A DNA stretch of 64,000 nucleotides. Origin: Idiomarina aminovorans. GTDB lineage: Bacteria; Pseudomonadota; Gammaproteobacteria; Enterobacterales; Alteromonadaceae. Of this stretch, positions 8,409 to 17,001 are shown one piece after another; position 1 is the first letter of the stretch; each line of letters starts with the position of its first letter. Both the position numbers and the translations under genes were made by a program. Under the pieces are notes generated by a model. It saw only the letters and a list, made by a program, of their open reading frames with translations, searched no databases and was not told the DNA's origin. The stretch covers positions 372,001 through 436,000 of the forward strand of contig NZ_JAKNDA010000002.1 of assembly GCF_023155095.1 (NCBI RefSeq), in the 5' to 3' direction.

Positions 8409-9446
8409 TTGTTAATTTACTATGTTACCTTTATTATACTTTTTATTTTAGGGTTTATTTATCAGCGACTAAATCTGATAGGAAGTGCTAGCCCTATAAG
8501 TGTCTCTATTGTTATAGCGACTTTGTTAATTATATATGGTTTTAGATTTGAAGTAGGTGTTGATTGGTTTAACTATATACGAGTTTACGACAGAGACGTT
8601 GCAAATTCACTAACCTTCACAACTCCAGAGTTAGGTTATAAGTATCTAAACGTTCTTTCTGACGCTCTCGGCGCGGGCATCCATGGAGTGGTGTTTGTGG
8701 CGACTCTAATGCTTTTAGTTTTTTCTTTCCTAGCCCCGATGCGACTCGGTATTAACCCCTTCTACTTTATGGCCTTAATTGCTCCTTACCATTTAGTAGT
8801 CGCTGGTATGAACTTAACTAGTCAATCTATAGCCATCTCTATTTTCATTTATGCGGTTACTTTCCTAATGCAGAAAAGAAAGGTGACGTATGCCTTTCTT
8901 ATTTTATTTGCTGCGTTGTTTCATTTTTCCGCTATCTTGTTGTTGTCATTTTTGTTTATCGACTTCAGAAAAAGGTACCTCATTCCACCTTTACTCTTTA
9001 TTTTCTTGCCGGTAGTGGCCGCAGCTTTCTTATTATATGGGCATTACTTTGAATCAGGGATGGAAAATGCCGGGGTAATTCTACGTGTTGGCTTTTTGTT
9101 TCCTGTCGCTTTTCTTATTCTGGCCCATAAGAAAAAGTGGCTTAAACTCGATAAAATCCGCTTTAGACTATGCTTAGTGACTGTTTTGATTGGCCCAATG
9201 CTGTTGGGCGCTTCCTTGCTTTCGTCCACGCTAGCTGACAGGTTTTCATACTATTTTATCCCGTTAGCTGTTTTGTTAGTCATGGAGCAAGTTACTCATT
9301 CTAAACGCAGACCTTATGATCTGATGACCTACGCTTCACCAATAATGTTTGTAACGGCGCTAACTTCTTTTGTAGCTTGGCATACTGCGAGCTCCTACAT
9401 TCCTAAATACCAGTTTCAGCACTTGTTCTTTGCGGCGGCTAGCTAG
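8409..9446 (+). CDS. Wzy-like O-antigen/capsule polymerase (EpsG family)
   Basis: A 345-residue integral membrane protein with about nine to ten hydrophobic segments and a periplasmic loop holding GFRFEVGVDWFNYIRVYD near residues 43-60. That stretch matches the R-x-G-x-D-x-x-x-Y signature of EpsG/Wzy polymerases. It is the only candidate polymerase in the cluster, so it probably joins repeat units at the periplasmic face. The start is a TTG at 8409 with TAAGGA just upstream; the spacing is short, so the true start is a little uncertain. It ends two bases before the next ATG. Confidence 0.78.
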   Translation: MLIYYVTFIILFILGFIYQRLNLIGSASPISVSIVIATLLIIYGFRFEVGVDWFNYIRVYDRDVANSLTFTTPELGYKYLNVLSDALGAGIHGVVFVATLMLLVFSFLAPMRLGINPFYFMALIAPYHLVVAGMNLTSQSIAISIFIYAVTFLMQKRKVTYAFLILFAALFHFSAILLLSFLFIDFRKRYLIPPLLFIFLPVVAAAFLLYGHYFESGMENAGVILRVGFLFPVAFLILAHKKKWLKLDKIRFRLCLVTVLIGPMLLGASLLSSTLADRFSYYFIPLAVLLVMEQVTHSKRRPYDLMTYASPIMFVTALTSFVAWHTASSYIPKYQFQHLFFAAAS

Positions 9447-9448
9447 TA

Positions 9449-10363
9449 ATGAAGCGAAACCTAATAAAATTTTTAAATGATAAATCAAAATATAATGATT
9501 TATACCGAAAGTCTTTGATGACTAATTTGAATAAGTCTGGAGCAAAGGTTAGCTCTTTAGGGGTGTTTGAGTCTCTGGGTAGTGCGCTCTCGTTTTTGTC
9601 CCTTAACTTTAAGCATCACAAAATCGTTTCTTCTAATTTAAAAACCAACCTCTTTTCTTTATTGTTTTGTTTTAAGCCGCAGGTACTAATAATTAATGGT
9701 TTAGGCCGATATAGGACTAACCAAAAGTTTAGGCTTTTGCTACGAATGCTTTTGGATAATCGAAGTTCTGGTGTACAGGCGATATTTCAGAATTACGCGG
9801 ATTACCGTTTTTATAGACGTTTTTGCAATGATGCCAGGGTTTACTGGGTTCCCGGTTCTGGCGGGGTATCACGAAAGATCGGGGCGAGCGAAAACTCTTT
9901 TGTCGCGATTCAGCGCGACAGTAAGTTGTCGTTAGTTGCCAAGTCTATTCAAGAGTGTACGAGTTTGATTCAAGAAGTTAAAGCGGGCGACTCGTTATCG
10001 TTCACATTAATTGGTTGCTCTATTGAAAATGAAGTAGCAAAAGCCCAACTTCCGAACTTTAAAAATGTTGGCCGATACACTCAAGATGACATTTTTATTG
10101 ATGGAGGAAGCTTTATACAGCCTGAAGGTTATGGTGAAGGTATCCCTCATACGCTGGTTGATGCAATTTGTAGCAGCATGAAAATCTTTATAAAGAAACA
10201 GTGTTTCCTAAGGTATGGGCTACATAAGTTACATTGTGAATTTTATTGTATAGGTAACGGATGGGGTGAGTTAAGAGCGACTGCTAAGACTAGGGAAAAG
10301 GTTTCTCTAGAATCGGTAAACGAATCTTACATAAGTATAATATCCAGAATGGGTAAGTTTTAA
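9449..10363 (+). CDS. Putative glycosyltransferase (GT4-like, short)
   Basis: A 304-residue soluble protein. Weak GT4-type landmarks are visible: NGLGRYR near residue 86, YWVPGSGGVSRK near 132, and a C-terminal GYGEGIPHTLVDAICS near 230, equivalent to the E-G-x-P-x-x-L-x-E-A of family GT4. The protein is shorter than usual (350-400) and the C-terminal tail is basic and divergent. It is tightly packed between the polymerase and epimerase genes, so a role in repeat-unit assembly is likely. The assignment is tentative. Confidence 0.6.
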   Translation: MKRNLIKFLNDKSKYNDLYRKSLMTNLNKSGAKVSSLGVFESLGSALSFLSLNFKHHKIVSSNLKTNLFSLLFCFKPQVLIINGLGRYRTNQKFRLLLRMLLDNRSSGVQAIFQNYADYRFYRRFCNDARVYWVPGSGGVSRKIGASENSFVAIQRDSKLSLVAKSIQECTSLIQEVKAGDSLSFTLIGCSIENEVAKAQLPNFKNVGRYTQDDIFIDGGSFIQPEGYGEGIPHTLVDAICSSMKIFIKKQCFLRYGLHKLHCEFYCIGNGWGELRATAKTREKVSLESVNESYISIISRMGKF

Positions 10364-10365
10364 AT

Positions 10366-11292
10366 ATGAAAGTATTATTAACTGGTAGTACAGGCTTTTT
10401 GGGAGCCTATTTAAATAAATACTTTCTTGAAAAAGGGCTGAGTACTGTAACACCCATTCGTAAGGCGAAAAGCGATAATGCGTCAAAAACTTATCTCCAT
10501 CTTTCTAGTTTAAATGACCTAACGACTCAGGTTTTATCTTCCGAGAAGGTAGATACGTTCGTTCATTGTGCCGGAGTTGCTCATAAACACGAGATATCTG
10601 TAGGTGAGTTTTCTAGAGTAAATACTGATCTCACCTTGTTACTCGCACATCGCGCAGCAGCGGTGGGAGTAAAGCGGTTTGTTTTTTTCAGTTCAATTGG
10701 GGTAAACGGTGCTTCGAGCGAATCTCCTTTCAATGCACGTGATAAGGAAGCACCTTACGATGCATACACGGAGTCAAAATATGACGCTGAAAAAGGTTTA
10801 AGGGAAATATCGCTAGAAACGGGGATGGAGATAGTCATAATAAGACCCCCTCTCATCTATGGATCGAATGCACCGGGTAACTTTGCCAAATTCGTAAAAT
10901 TGGCGAGTATTCCTGTTCCGAAGCCTTTGGGGAGTATTAACAACAAACGAAGCTTTGTTTCAGTCGAGAATTTATCTGACTTCACCTATTTATGTTTGAC
11001 GCACACAGCTGCTGCAAATGAGACATTCTTGGTAAGCGACGGCGAAGACCTTTCAACCACGGAGTTTTTGCGGAAAATGTCGAACGCCATGGGTAAGCGC
11101 GCCATGCTCATTCCGTTTCCTGTTAGTTGGATGAGGCGCTTGGCTAGCTTTGTTGATAAGCAAAAGTTGATAAATAAGCTCGCCGTAAATGTACAAGTCG
11201 ATATTGAAAAAAATAGAACTTTATTAGGTTGGGAGCCAAAAGTTTCGATTGACGAGGCTTTAAGAAATGCGCTTTCACAAGAGAAGCCATAG
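10366..11292 (+). CDS. NAD-dependent sugar epimerase/dehydratase (WbpV/WcaG-like)
   Basis: A 308-residue extended short-chain dehydrogenase. It shows the N-terminal Rossmann motif GSTGFLGAYL, then FFSSIGVNG and a YTESK (Y-x-x-x-K) catalytic pair near residues 130-134, and RPPLIYGSNAPGNF. Its position directly before a small initiating phosphoglycosyl transferase recalls the gnu/wbpV-wbpL arrangement, in which the epimerase makes the first sugar of the repeat unit as a UDP- or lipid-linked form. The substrate is inferred from context. Confidence 0.82.
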   Translation: MKVLLTGSTGFLGAYLNKYFLEKGLSTVTPIRKAKSDNASKTYLHLSSLNDLTTQVLSSEKVDTFVHCAGVAHKHEISVGEFSRVNTDLTLLLAHRAAAVGVKRFVFFSSIGVNGASSESPFNARDKEAPYDAYTESKYDAEKGLREISLETGMEIVIIRPPLIYGSNAPGNFAKFVKLASIPVPKPLGSINNKRSFVSVENLSDFTYLCLTHTAAANETFLVSDGEDLSTTEFLRKMSNAMGKRAMLIPFPVSWMRRLASFVDKQKLINKLAVNVQVDIEKNRTLLGWEPKVSIDEALRNALSQEKP

Positions 11293-11314
11293 TGACTAAA
11301 GAGGCAATGAGTAG

Positions 11315-11866
11315 ATGTTATTAAGAGCGTTTGATGTGGTTTTTTCTTTTGTGGGCTTAATTGTCGGGTTGCCCATACTTATTTTGCTAACCCTTATCGG
11401 CCTATTTGATACTGGCTCTCCTATATTCAGGCAAGAGCGTGTTGGAAAATATAAAAAACCGTTTGTTTTGGTTAAGTTCAGAACCATGAAAAAAGAAACT
11501 GCCTCGGTCGCCAGCCACTTAGCCAGTAGTGCATCCATTACCAAATTCGGGCATTTCTTGCGCCGCACTAAGCTGGATGAACTTCCGCAGCTTTGGAATG
11601 TTCTAAAAGGCGAGATGAGTTTAGTTGGGCCACGCCCCGGGCTTTTTAACCAAGAAGAGTTAACTCAGGCGCGCGAGGCAAAAGGCGTGTTTAACGTTCG
11701 CCCGGGCATTACCGGTTTAGCTCAGGTGAACGAGATAGATATGTCCACGCCGGAGTTGCTGGCAGAAACGGATGCAAAAATGATTAGCACACTGAATATA
11801 AAAAGCTACTTTCAGTACATTTTAATGACAGTGACCGGCAAAGGCTCAGGGGATAGAGTAAAATGA
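11315..11866 (+). CDS. Initiating phosphoglycosyl transferase (PglC-like bacterial sugar transferase)
   Basis: Transfers a sugar phosphate from a UDP-sugar to undecaprenyl phosphate and so starts repeat-unit assembly at the inner membrane. The 183 residues equal the small monotopic PglC core: one N-terminal re-entrant helix (about 5-28), then FRQERVGKYKKPFVLVKFRTM, RRTKLDELPQLWNVLKGEMSLVGPRP and RPGITGLAQV. Larger WbaP-type transferases have four extra membrane helices absent here. The TGA overlaps the next ATG (ATGA at 11863-11866). GC content is recovering towards the chromosomal level from here on. Confidence 0.92.
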   Translation: MLLRAFDVVFSFVGLIVGLPILILLTLIGLFDTGSPIFRQERVGKYKKPFVLVKFRTMKKETASVASHLASSASITKFGHFLRRTKLDELPQLWNVLKGEMSLVGPRPGLFNQEELTQAREAKGVFNVRPGITGLAQVNEIDMSTPELLAETDAKMISTLNIKSYFQYILMTVTGKGSGDRVK

Positions 11867-12918
11867 AGGTTTTAGTAACAGGTACAGCGGGCTTTATTGG
11901 TTTTTACACCGCGTTAAAACTACTTAAACAAGGCCACCAGGTAGTTGGCCTGGACAGTATTAACGACTATTACGATGTAAACCTTAAATTTGGTCGTTTA
12001 AAAGAAAGTGGCATAGAGCAAAGTAAAGTAGAATACGGCGCAATGGTTACGTCTGATTCGTACCCTGACTATTCCTTTATACAACTAAAACTGGAAGACA
12101 AGCCTGCGCTGGATGCTTTATTTGAACACGAACAGTTTGACGCCGTTTGTAACCTGGCCGCCCAGGCTGGCGTTCGTTACTCGCTGGAAAACCCCAATGC
12201 TTATATAGACTCTAACATTGTTGGCTTTATGAATGTGCTAGAGGCTTGCCGACATAATGGCGTTAAAAACTTGAGTTATGCGTCCAGCTCGTCGGTTTAT
12301 GGTCTGAACGAGCAAATGCCGTTTTCAACCTCACATAGCGTGAACCACCCGGTAAGCTTGTACGCGGCTACGAAAAAGTCGAACGAACTGATGGCGCATA
12401 CCTACGCGCATTTATACGGCATACAGTGTACCGGCTTACGGTTTTTTACCGTTTATGGCCCCTGGGGCAGGCCCGACATGGCGCCTTTTATTTTCACCAA
12501 GGCGTCACTGAATGGCGACACCATTAAGGTGTTTAATAACGGTAAAATGAAGCGCGACTTCACCTATATTGATGACATTGTCGAAGGCGTGGTTCGTGTT
12601 ATTGAAACCCCCTGTAAAGCCAACCGGGACTGGAATGCAGCGCAGCCTGACCCTTCCAGCTCGTCTGCGCCTTATAAAATTTATAATATAGGTAACAGCC
12701 AGCCGATAGAGCTTATGCGCTTTATTGAGGCGGTTGAAGCGGCCGCGGGTGTAGAAATTAATAAAGACTTTCAGCCCATTCAGCCGGGTGATGTTGTTGC
12801 CACTTATGCCGATGTGTCCGAACTCGAAAATGATATGGGCTATAAGCCATCAACGCCGGTAACCGAAGGCATGAAACGCACCGTTGAATGGTACCGAAGC
12901 TTTTACGATAAGGCTTAA
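11863..12918 (+). CDS. UDP-glucuronate/UDP-hexose 4-epimerase (CapI/WbnF type)
   Basis: NAD-dependent 4-epimerase of a UDP-sugar, cytoplasmic. The 351 residues carry TGTAGFIGFYTALKLL, a SSSSVYGLN segment, the catalytic YAATK and the RFFTVYGPWGRPDMAPF segment typical of UDP-glucuronate 4-epimerases. The DINDYYD-like SINDYYDVNLK near residue 35 also matches that subfamily. It is coupled to the preceding transferase by a 4-base overlap. The substrate is probably UDP-GlcA or a UDP-hexuronic acid made elsewhere in the cluster. Confidence 0.87.
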   Translation: MKVLVTGTAGFIGFYTALKLLKQGHQVVGLDSINDYYDVNLKFGRLKESGIEQSKVEYGAMVTSDSYPDYSFIQLKLEDKPALDALFEHEQFDAVCNLAAQAGVRYSLENPNAYIDSNIVGFMNVLEACRHNGVKNLSYASSSSVYGLNEQMPFSTSHSVNHPVSLYAATKKSNELMAHTYAHLYGIQCTGLRFFTVYGPWGRPDMAPFIFTKASLNGDTIKVFNNGKMKRDFTYIDDIVEGVVRVIETPCKANRDWNAAQPDPSSSSAPYKIYNIGNSQPIELMRFIEAVEAAAGVEINKDFQPIQPGDVVATYADVSELENDMGYKPSTPVTEGMKRTVEWYRSFYDKA

Positions 12919-13006
12919 GCGGTTACTTTTCTCGGTTAACAAATTGCTGTATCTTACCTGTCACTTTGCTCAGGTTTTATTACTAAAAATAATTGAGGGT
13001 TATACC

Positions 13007-15766
13007 TTGCTGACTATGAATAAAAACGCATTGAATACCATGCAACTTTTTGCTCTAACGGTTTTTTTCGTAATCGTGACAGGCTTGTTTTCGACAAATG
13101 CTGTCGCTCAGGCCATGCCCAGCCAGCAGCAGTTAGAGCAGCTGCAAAGTCTGCCCCGTGCTCAGCAAGAAGCTCTGGCTCGTCAGTATGGTATTGACCC
13201 TTCAGCTATTGATGAATTTAACGCCGCCCAGCGCGACGGTGATTCCAGCGCGAAACAAGAAGTTGAGGTGGTGGGTGAGCGTTCTGCTAATGGGCAGAGT
13301 AATGAAATCGGTTCCTCTTTTTTGTCTGCCGACTTAGAAAAAGAATTTAACCGCGGCCGCTCCGAACTCAAGCCCTTTGGTTATGACATATTCTCCGGTG
13401 AGCCCGATACCTTTGCCCCGGTGGCTCATGCGCCTATTCCGGCGAGCTACTTAATTAGCGTAGGCGACGTGATTCACGTTGAAATGTTCGGCAAACAGGA
13501 CGAGAGCTTTAAGCTGACTGTAAACCGTGATGGCAGCGTAGTATTGCCCGACGTAGGCGAGATGAAAGTAGCCGGCATGACCTACTCCCTAATGCAGGAG
13601 ATGATCCACCACGAAGTGCAGGAGCGCTTAATTGGTTACAAAGCCGCTGTGACCATGGGCGAGCTGCGCTCTATTCAGGTGTTTATTGTGGGCGAGGCTT
13701 ATAAGCCGGGTGCGTATACTGTTAGTTCGCTGGCCACTATAAGCCAAGCGCTGTACGTAGCCGGTGGCGTTTCCAATATAGCCTCGTTGCGTTCCGTACG
13801 TTTAATGCGCGGCGGCAAAGTGGCTTCTGAATTCGACCTGTACGATTTGTTGTTAAAAGGTGATGCCTCAGCCGACAAAATTTTGCAAAGCGGCGACGTA
13901 ATTTTTATACCCGCCCGTGGCGATATGGTAGCCGTAAAAGGCGAGGTAAAGCGCCCGGCACTTTATGAGTTAAAAGGTGAGGAAACCTTAGAGGACGCCT
14001 TGCGTTTTGCCGGTGGTGCCAAAGACTCGGCCTATTTACAGTCGGCCGAGCTGCGCCGAATAGTCAAAGGCAAACGCTTAGTCAGTACGGTCGACTTAAC
14101 CGCTGAACAGGATTTAAACCGTGAGCTTAACGGTGGTGACGCATTAACTGTTCGTCAGGTATCGCAAGAGCTGGGTAGCAGTTTAATGGTGGTTGGAGCC
14201 GTGACCCGCCCGGGCTACTATGAGTGGCAAAACGGCATGCGCATTAACGATGTGCTGCGCGATGTACGCCATGACTTACTTGATCAGGCCGATTTAGGTT
14301 ACGGCCTGATTGTGCGCGAGCAAGGCCCGCGGCGCGATGTTAAAATTTTACAATTTGATGTTGCCGACGCTGTTAACGGCTTGGAAGGCGCAAACCTGCG
14401 CTTGCAAGAGCGTGATCAGCTGGTGGTGTTCAGTCGCTTTGAAACCAAGGCTGAAGAGCGGGATAACTTGTCGCGTTATACCTTGTCGGAGCAGGAACGC
14501 GAGTACCAGCAACGTCAGCGTCAGTTAGAAGCTTATCGCGATGCTTATTTAAATGACGTGGTCAACACTAAGCTTGCGGGCTCTTCAGAAAGCCCGGACG
14601 CCGAAAGTGAAGACAAAATAGTACCGTTACGAGAGCTGTTTACCGAAAAACAGGAAAAAGAGCCAACGGTGAAAGAAGAGCTGGCTATGTACTCGCGCCA
14701 AAACTTGCTGGAACCCATTATGCAGCGCCTACAGCGTCAGCGCACTGACACCGGTAATGCACCGTTTGTTTCAGTAGCCGGCGAGGTGATGCACCCGGGT
14801 ATTTATCCGCTGGTTGAAAACGCTACCGCAGAAAAGTTATTAGCGGCTGCGGGTGGTTTAAAAAATGGGGCCTACGTTGAGCAGGCTGAAATTATCCGCT
14901 GGGCCATTGGTAAAGACACTGCCAATACTGACTATTTAAAAATTGACCTGGCGGCGGTGTTAAATGGTGAAGCGAATGTGCCCTTGCAGGGGCGTGACCG
15001 TTTAAATGTTCTGAGTATTCCTGAGTGGCAGAATACTTATGAAGTGACCCTGCGGGGTGCAGTTCGTTTTCCGGGCACTTACGCTATTAAGCGCGGGGAA
15101 ACCCTGACCGACGTTATTAAACGCGCCGGTGGCTTTACTGACCATGCGTTTTTAGAAGGTGCGGTGTTTACCCGTGAAGAGCTGCAGCAGCAGGAACAAA
15201 AACGCAAAGAAATGCTGGCGCAGGAGCTGCAGCGTGAAATTGCCAGTAACATGATTACCGGTACCGGCGACGCTAACCAACCTTACGACCAAATGCGTAC
15301 CTTGCTGGCCGACTTAATGTCAACGCCAGCGGTAGGGCGCTTGATTATGGACTTACCTAAAATACTGTCCATGAATGGCTCGCGTGATGTACAGTTAAAA
15401 GACGGCGATACTTTACATGTACCGTCGCGCAGTGACTCCATCAGCATTATGGGCGAGGTGCAAATGGCGACCTCCTACCGCTTTGACCCCGAGTTAAGTG
15501 TTGATGACTATATTAGCCGCAGTGGTGGCACCAAAGAAAAAGCCGATACCGACCGCATATATGTAGTGAAAGCGAACGGGGCTATTGAACCTTACAAAGG
15601 TGGCAGTAGCTGGTTTGGCTTTAGCAGCGGTACCGATTTAGGCCCGGGTGACGCTATAGTGGTGCCTTTGGATACCACTTATACTGAGAACTTGGAATTG
15701 TGGTCACAAATTACCGGCATTATTTATAATTCGGCAGTGGCGGTTGCGGCCATTACCAGTATTTAA
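13007..15766 (+). CDS. SLBB-domain polysaccharide export outer-membrane protein (Wza-related)
   Basis: A secreted protein of about 918 residues. A signal peptide ends near AVAQA, a poly-export domain begins with ISVGDVIHVEMFGKQDESFKLTVNRDG, and there follow several SLBB domains, recognisable from repeated V-x-G-E-V-x-x-P-x-x-Y units such as VKGEVKRPALYEL, VAGEVMHPGIYPL and LRGAVRFPGTYAI. It is far larger than classical Wza (about 380) and lacks its lipobox Cys, like the long SLBB proteins of Alteromonadales. The start is chosen as TTG 13007 because GAGGG at 12995-12999 is well spaced to it; ATG 13016 lacks a site. The preceding gene ends 88 bases upstream. Confidence 0.85.
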   Translation: MLTMNKNALNTMQLFALTVFFVIVTGLFSTNAVAQAMPSQQQLEQLQSLPRAQQEALARQYGIDPSAIDEFNAAQRDGDSSAKQEVEVVGERSANGQSNEIGSSFLSADLEKEFNRGRSELKPFGYDIFSGEPDTFAPVAHAPIPASYLISVGDVIHVEMFGKQDESFKLTVNRDGSVVLPDVGEMKVAGMTYSLMQEMIHHEVQERLIGYKAAVTMGELRSIQVFIVGEAYKPGAYTVSSLATISQALYVAGGVSNIASLRSVRLMRGGKVASEFDLYDLLLKGDASADKILQSGDVIFIPARGDMVAVKGEVKRPALYELKGEETLEDALRFAGGAKDSAYLQSAELRRIVKGKRLVSTVDLTAEQDLNRELNGGDALTVRQVSQELGSSLMVVGAVTRPGYYEWQNGMRINDVLRDVRHDLLDQADLGYGLIVREQGPRRDVKILQFDVADAVNGLEGANLRLQERDQLVVFSRFETKAEERDNLSRYTLSEQEREYQQRQRQLEAYRDAYLNDVVNTKLAGSSESPDAESEDKIVPLRELFTEKQEKEPTVKEELAMYSRQNLLEPIMQRLQRQRTDTGNAPFVSVAGEVMHPGIYPLVENATAEKLLAAAGGLKNGAYVEQAEIIRWAIGKDTANTDYLKIDLAAVLNGEANVPLQGRDRLNVLSIPEWQNTYEVTLRGAVRFPGTYAIKRGETLTDVIKRAGGFTDHAFLEGAVFTREELQQQEQKRKEMLAQELQREIASNMITGTGDANQPYDQMRTLLADLMSTPAVGRLIMDLPKILSMNGSRDVQLKDGDTLHVPSRSDSISIMGEVQMATSYRFDPELSVDDYISRSGGTKEKADTDRIYVVKANGAIEPYKGGSSWFGFSSGTDLGPGDAIVVPLDTTYTENLELWSQITGIIYNSAVAVAAITSI

Positions 15767-15775
15767 AAAACTTGT

Positions 15776-15804
15776 TTGCAATTTGTTGCTTAGCAACATA
15801 CTAT
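15776..15804 (+). promoter_or_regulatory. Candidate promoter with palindromic spacer upstream of the yjb-like operon
   Basis: TTGCAA (15776-15781) and TACTAT (15799-15804) are 17 bases apart. The spacer holds a near-perfect palindrome GTTGCT-T-AGCAAC (15785-15797) that could bind a repressor or form a hairpin. Confidence 0.4.
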
Positions 15805-15879
15805 GAAAGTTGCTGTTAAACGGAATCTTTCTAATTACAGCGATACATGTATCTATATCTCTGGAGTGAGGTGAATATT

Positions 15880-16188
15880 ATGAAAACATTAGCATTATCA
15901 ATTGTTGCCGCGTTAGGCTTAGCTGCCGCGCCAGCAATCGCACAACAAGGCGCTGCAGGCGCAGGCGCATCTGAAAGCGGTTTCGGTGCTCTTTCAACTG
16001 AAGCAATGGTGTTTGCGGGTGTCGCAGCAGCAGCAACTGTCGCTGTAGTTTCTGACAGCTCTTCAAGCTCAGCTATCGATGACGACAACGGCGACGAAAA
16101 CCCAGAAGAGCCAGAAGGCCCTTCACATACAGTAACCGTTACGGGTACTGGCACAAACACTTCAACTATTACTGTACCAGTACAATAA
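15880..16188 (+). CDS. Small secreted YjbE/GfcA-like exopolysaccharide-locus protein
   Basis: A 102-residue protein. GAGGTG at 15868-15873 fixes the ATG at 15880. A signal peptide (1 to about 22, ending APAIAQQ) is followed by an Ala/Gly-rich stretch that could be a short membrane helix (AMVFAGVAAAATVAVV), then a Ser- and Asp/Glu-rich linker and a Thr-rich tail. The order with the next genes matches yjbEFGH/gfcABCD, where this first small Ala/Ser/Thr-rich protein is always present but has no known biochemical role. A strong terminator follows it, suggesting much higher expression than the downstream genes. Confidence 0.7.
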   Translation: MKTLALSIVAALGLAAAPAIAQQGAAGAGASESGFGALSTEAMVFAGVAAAATVAVVSDSSSSSAIDDDNGDENPEEPEGPSHTVTVTGTGTNTSTITVPVQ

Positions 16189-16203
16189 TAGTTGCGAGTT
16201 GAG

Positions 16204-16225
16204 TATTGCGAAGCGCTTCGCAATA
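16204..16225. repeat. Perfect 22-bp palindrome after the yjbE-like gene
   Basis: Both strands read the same, centred on AAGCGCTT, with arms TATTGCGAAGC and GCTTCGCAATA and no loop. It lies 16 bases after the stop codon and 22 bases before the terminator hairpin. It may be a protein-binding site or part of a processed 3' end. Confidence 0.8.
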
Positions 16226-16246
16226 GCTTCTTAATAATGATGTGAT

Positions 16247-16275
16247 AAAATACCGCCGCTTGGCGGTATTTTTTT
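16247..16275 (+). terminator. Rho-independent terminator between yjbE-like and yjbF-like genes
   Basis: Stem TACCGCC (16251-16257) with GGCGGTA (16262-16268), a 4-base loop, extended by AAAA/TTTT pairing, and a run of seven T. It should stop most transcripts after the first gene and allow partial read-through. Confidence 0.88.
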
Positions 16276-16308
16276 ATCCATTTCTTACGTAATTCAAGAG
16301 ACATTCTC

Positions 16309-17001
16309 ATGTATCGTTATTGGTTTATTGCATTTGCTGCGTTACTGCTTACGGCTTGTACGGCAGTAACAGACGAAGTTAGGGCAACGGTTGAATACGC
16401 GTTTAAAGACGCAGAAGACGCCGAAATGTCTCCGCAAAAAATGAAAGAGTTTCCCTATACCTCGCTGTATGCTCAGTGGCAAGGCGACGCCAGAGCCCTG
16501 ATAGTTCTTGGCTTTGTCAATAAGCCTAATGACTGGCACTTTATTACGTCAGAAAAAGAAACGCTGGTACTGCAAAACGGTCGGGTTGTTCGTACTCAGG
16601 GTTTAAAAGACAACCTCTTAGGTACCTCAAACTTAGAAAACGACCCGCTTAAGTGCCTTATTACACAGCCTGCAGACTGTAAAACCCAATGGCAACGTAA
16701 CTACGATTATAAAATAAAGGGTAAAACCATAAGCCGCAGCGTTCGCTCTGAATTTACGGTACATAGCCAAAGCCCGATAGAAATGCCGTTTGGTCAGGTG
16801 TCTGCCACCTTAGTTGAAGAAAGCGGTACTTTCCTTTTAACTGGTGAGACCTTTATCAATAAATTTTGGCTTGAAGACGACGGGCACGTAGTGAAAAGTG
16901 AGCAGCATGTGTTTCCGGACAGCCCGCAATTGACATTGACTCAAGTGACCTGGATAGGTCGCGACTATACCGACGCCACCACCGAACAAACCCCGGAATG
17001 A
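16309..17001 (+). CDS. YjbF/GfcB-family lipoprotein
   Basis: A 230-residue predicted outer-membrane or periplasmic lipoprotein: the signal peptide ends at LLTAC, with the lipidated Cys at about residue 17. The body contains WHFITSEKETLVLQNGRVVRTQGL, which is the recognisable core of the YjbF/GfcB (DUF2886) family. Its TGA overlaps the next ATG (ATGA, 16998-17001). The family is tied to production or export of exopolysaccharide and group 4 capsule in Enterobacteriaceae; the mechanism is unknown. Confidence 0.85.
   Translation: MYRYWFIAFAALLLTACTAVTDEVRATVEYAFKDAEDAEMSPQKMKEFPYTSLYAQWQGDARALIVLGFVNKPNDWHFITSEKETLVLQNGRVVRTQGLKDNLLGTSNLENDPLKCLITQPADCKTQWQRNYDYKIKGKTISRSVRSEFTVHSQSPIEMPFGQVSATLVEESGTFLLTGETFINKFWLEDDGHVVKSEQHVFPDSPQLTLTQVTWIGRDYTDATTEQTPE

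Noticed and set aside
12884-13006. Longer start of the SLBB export protein
   Set aside because: It overlaps the previous gene and places hydrophilic residues before the signal peptide; GAGGG favours TTG 13007.
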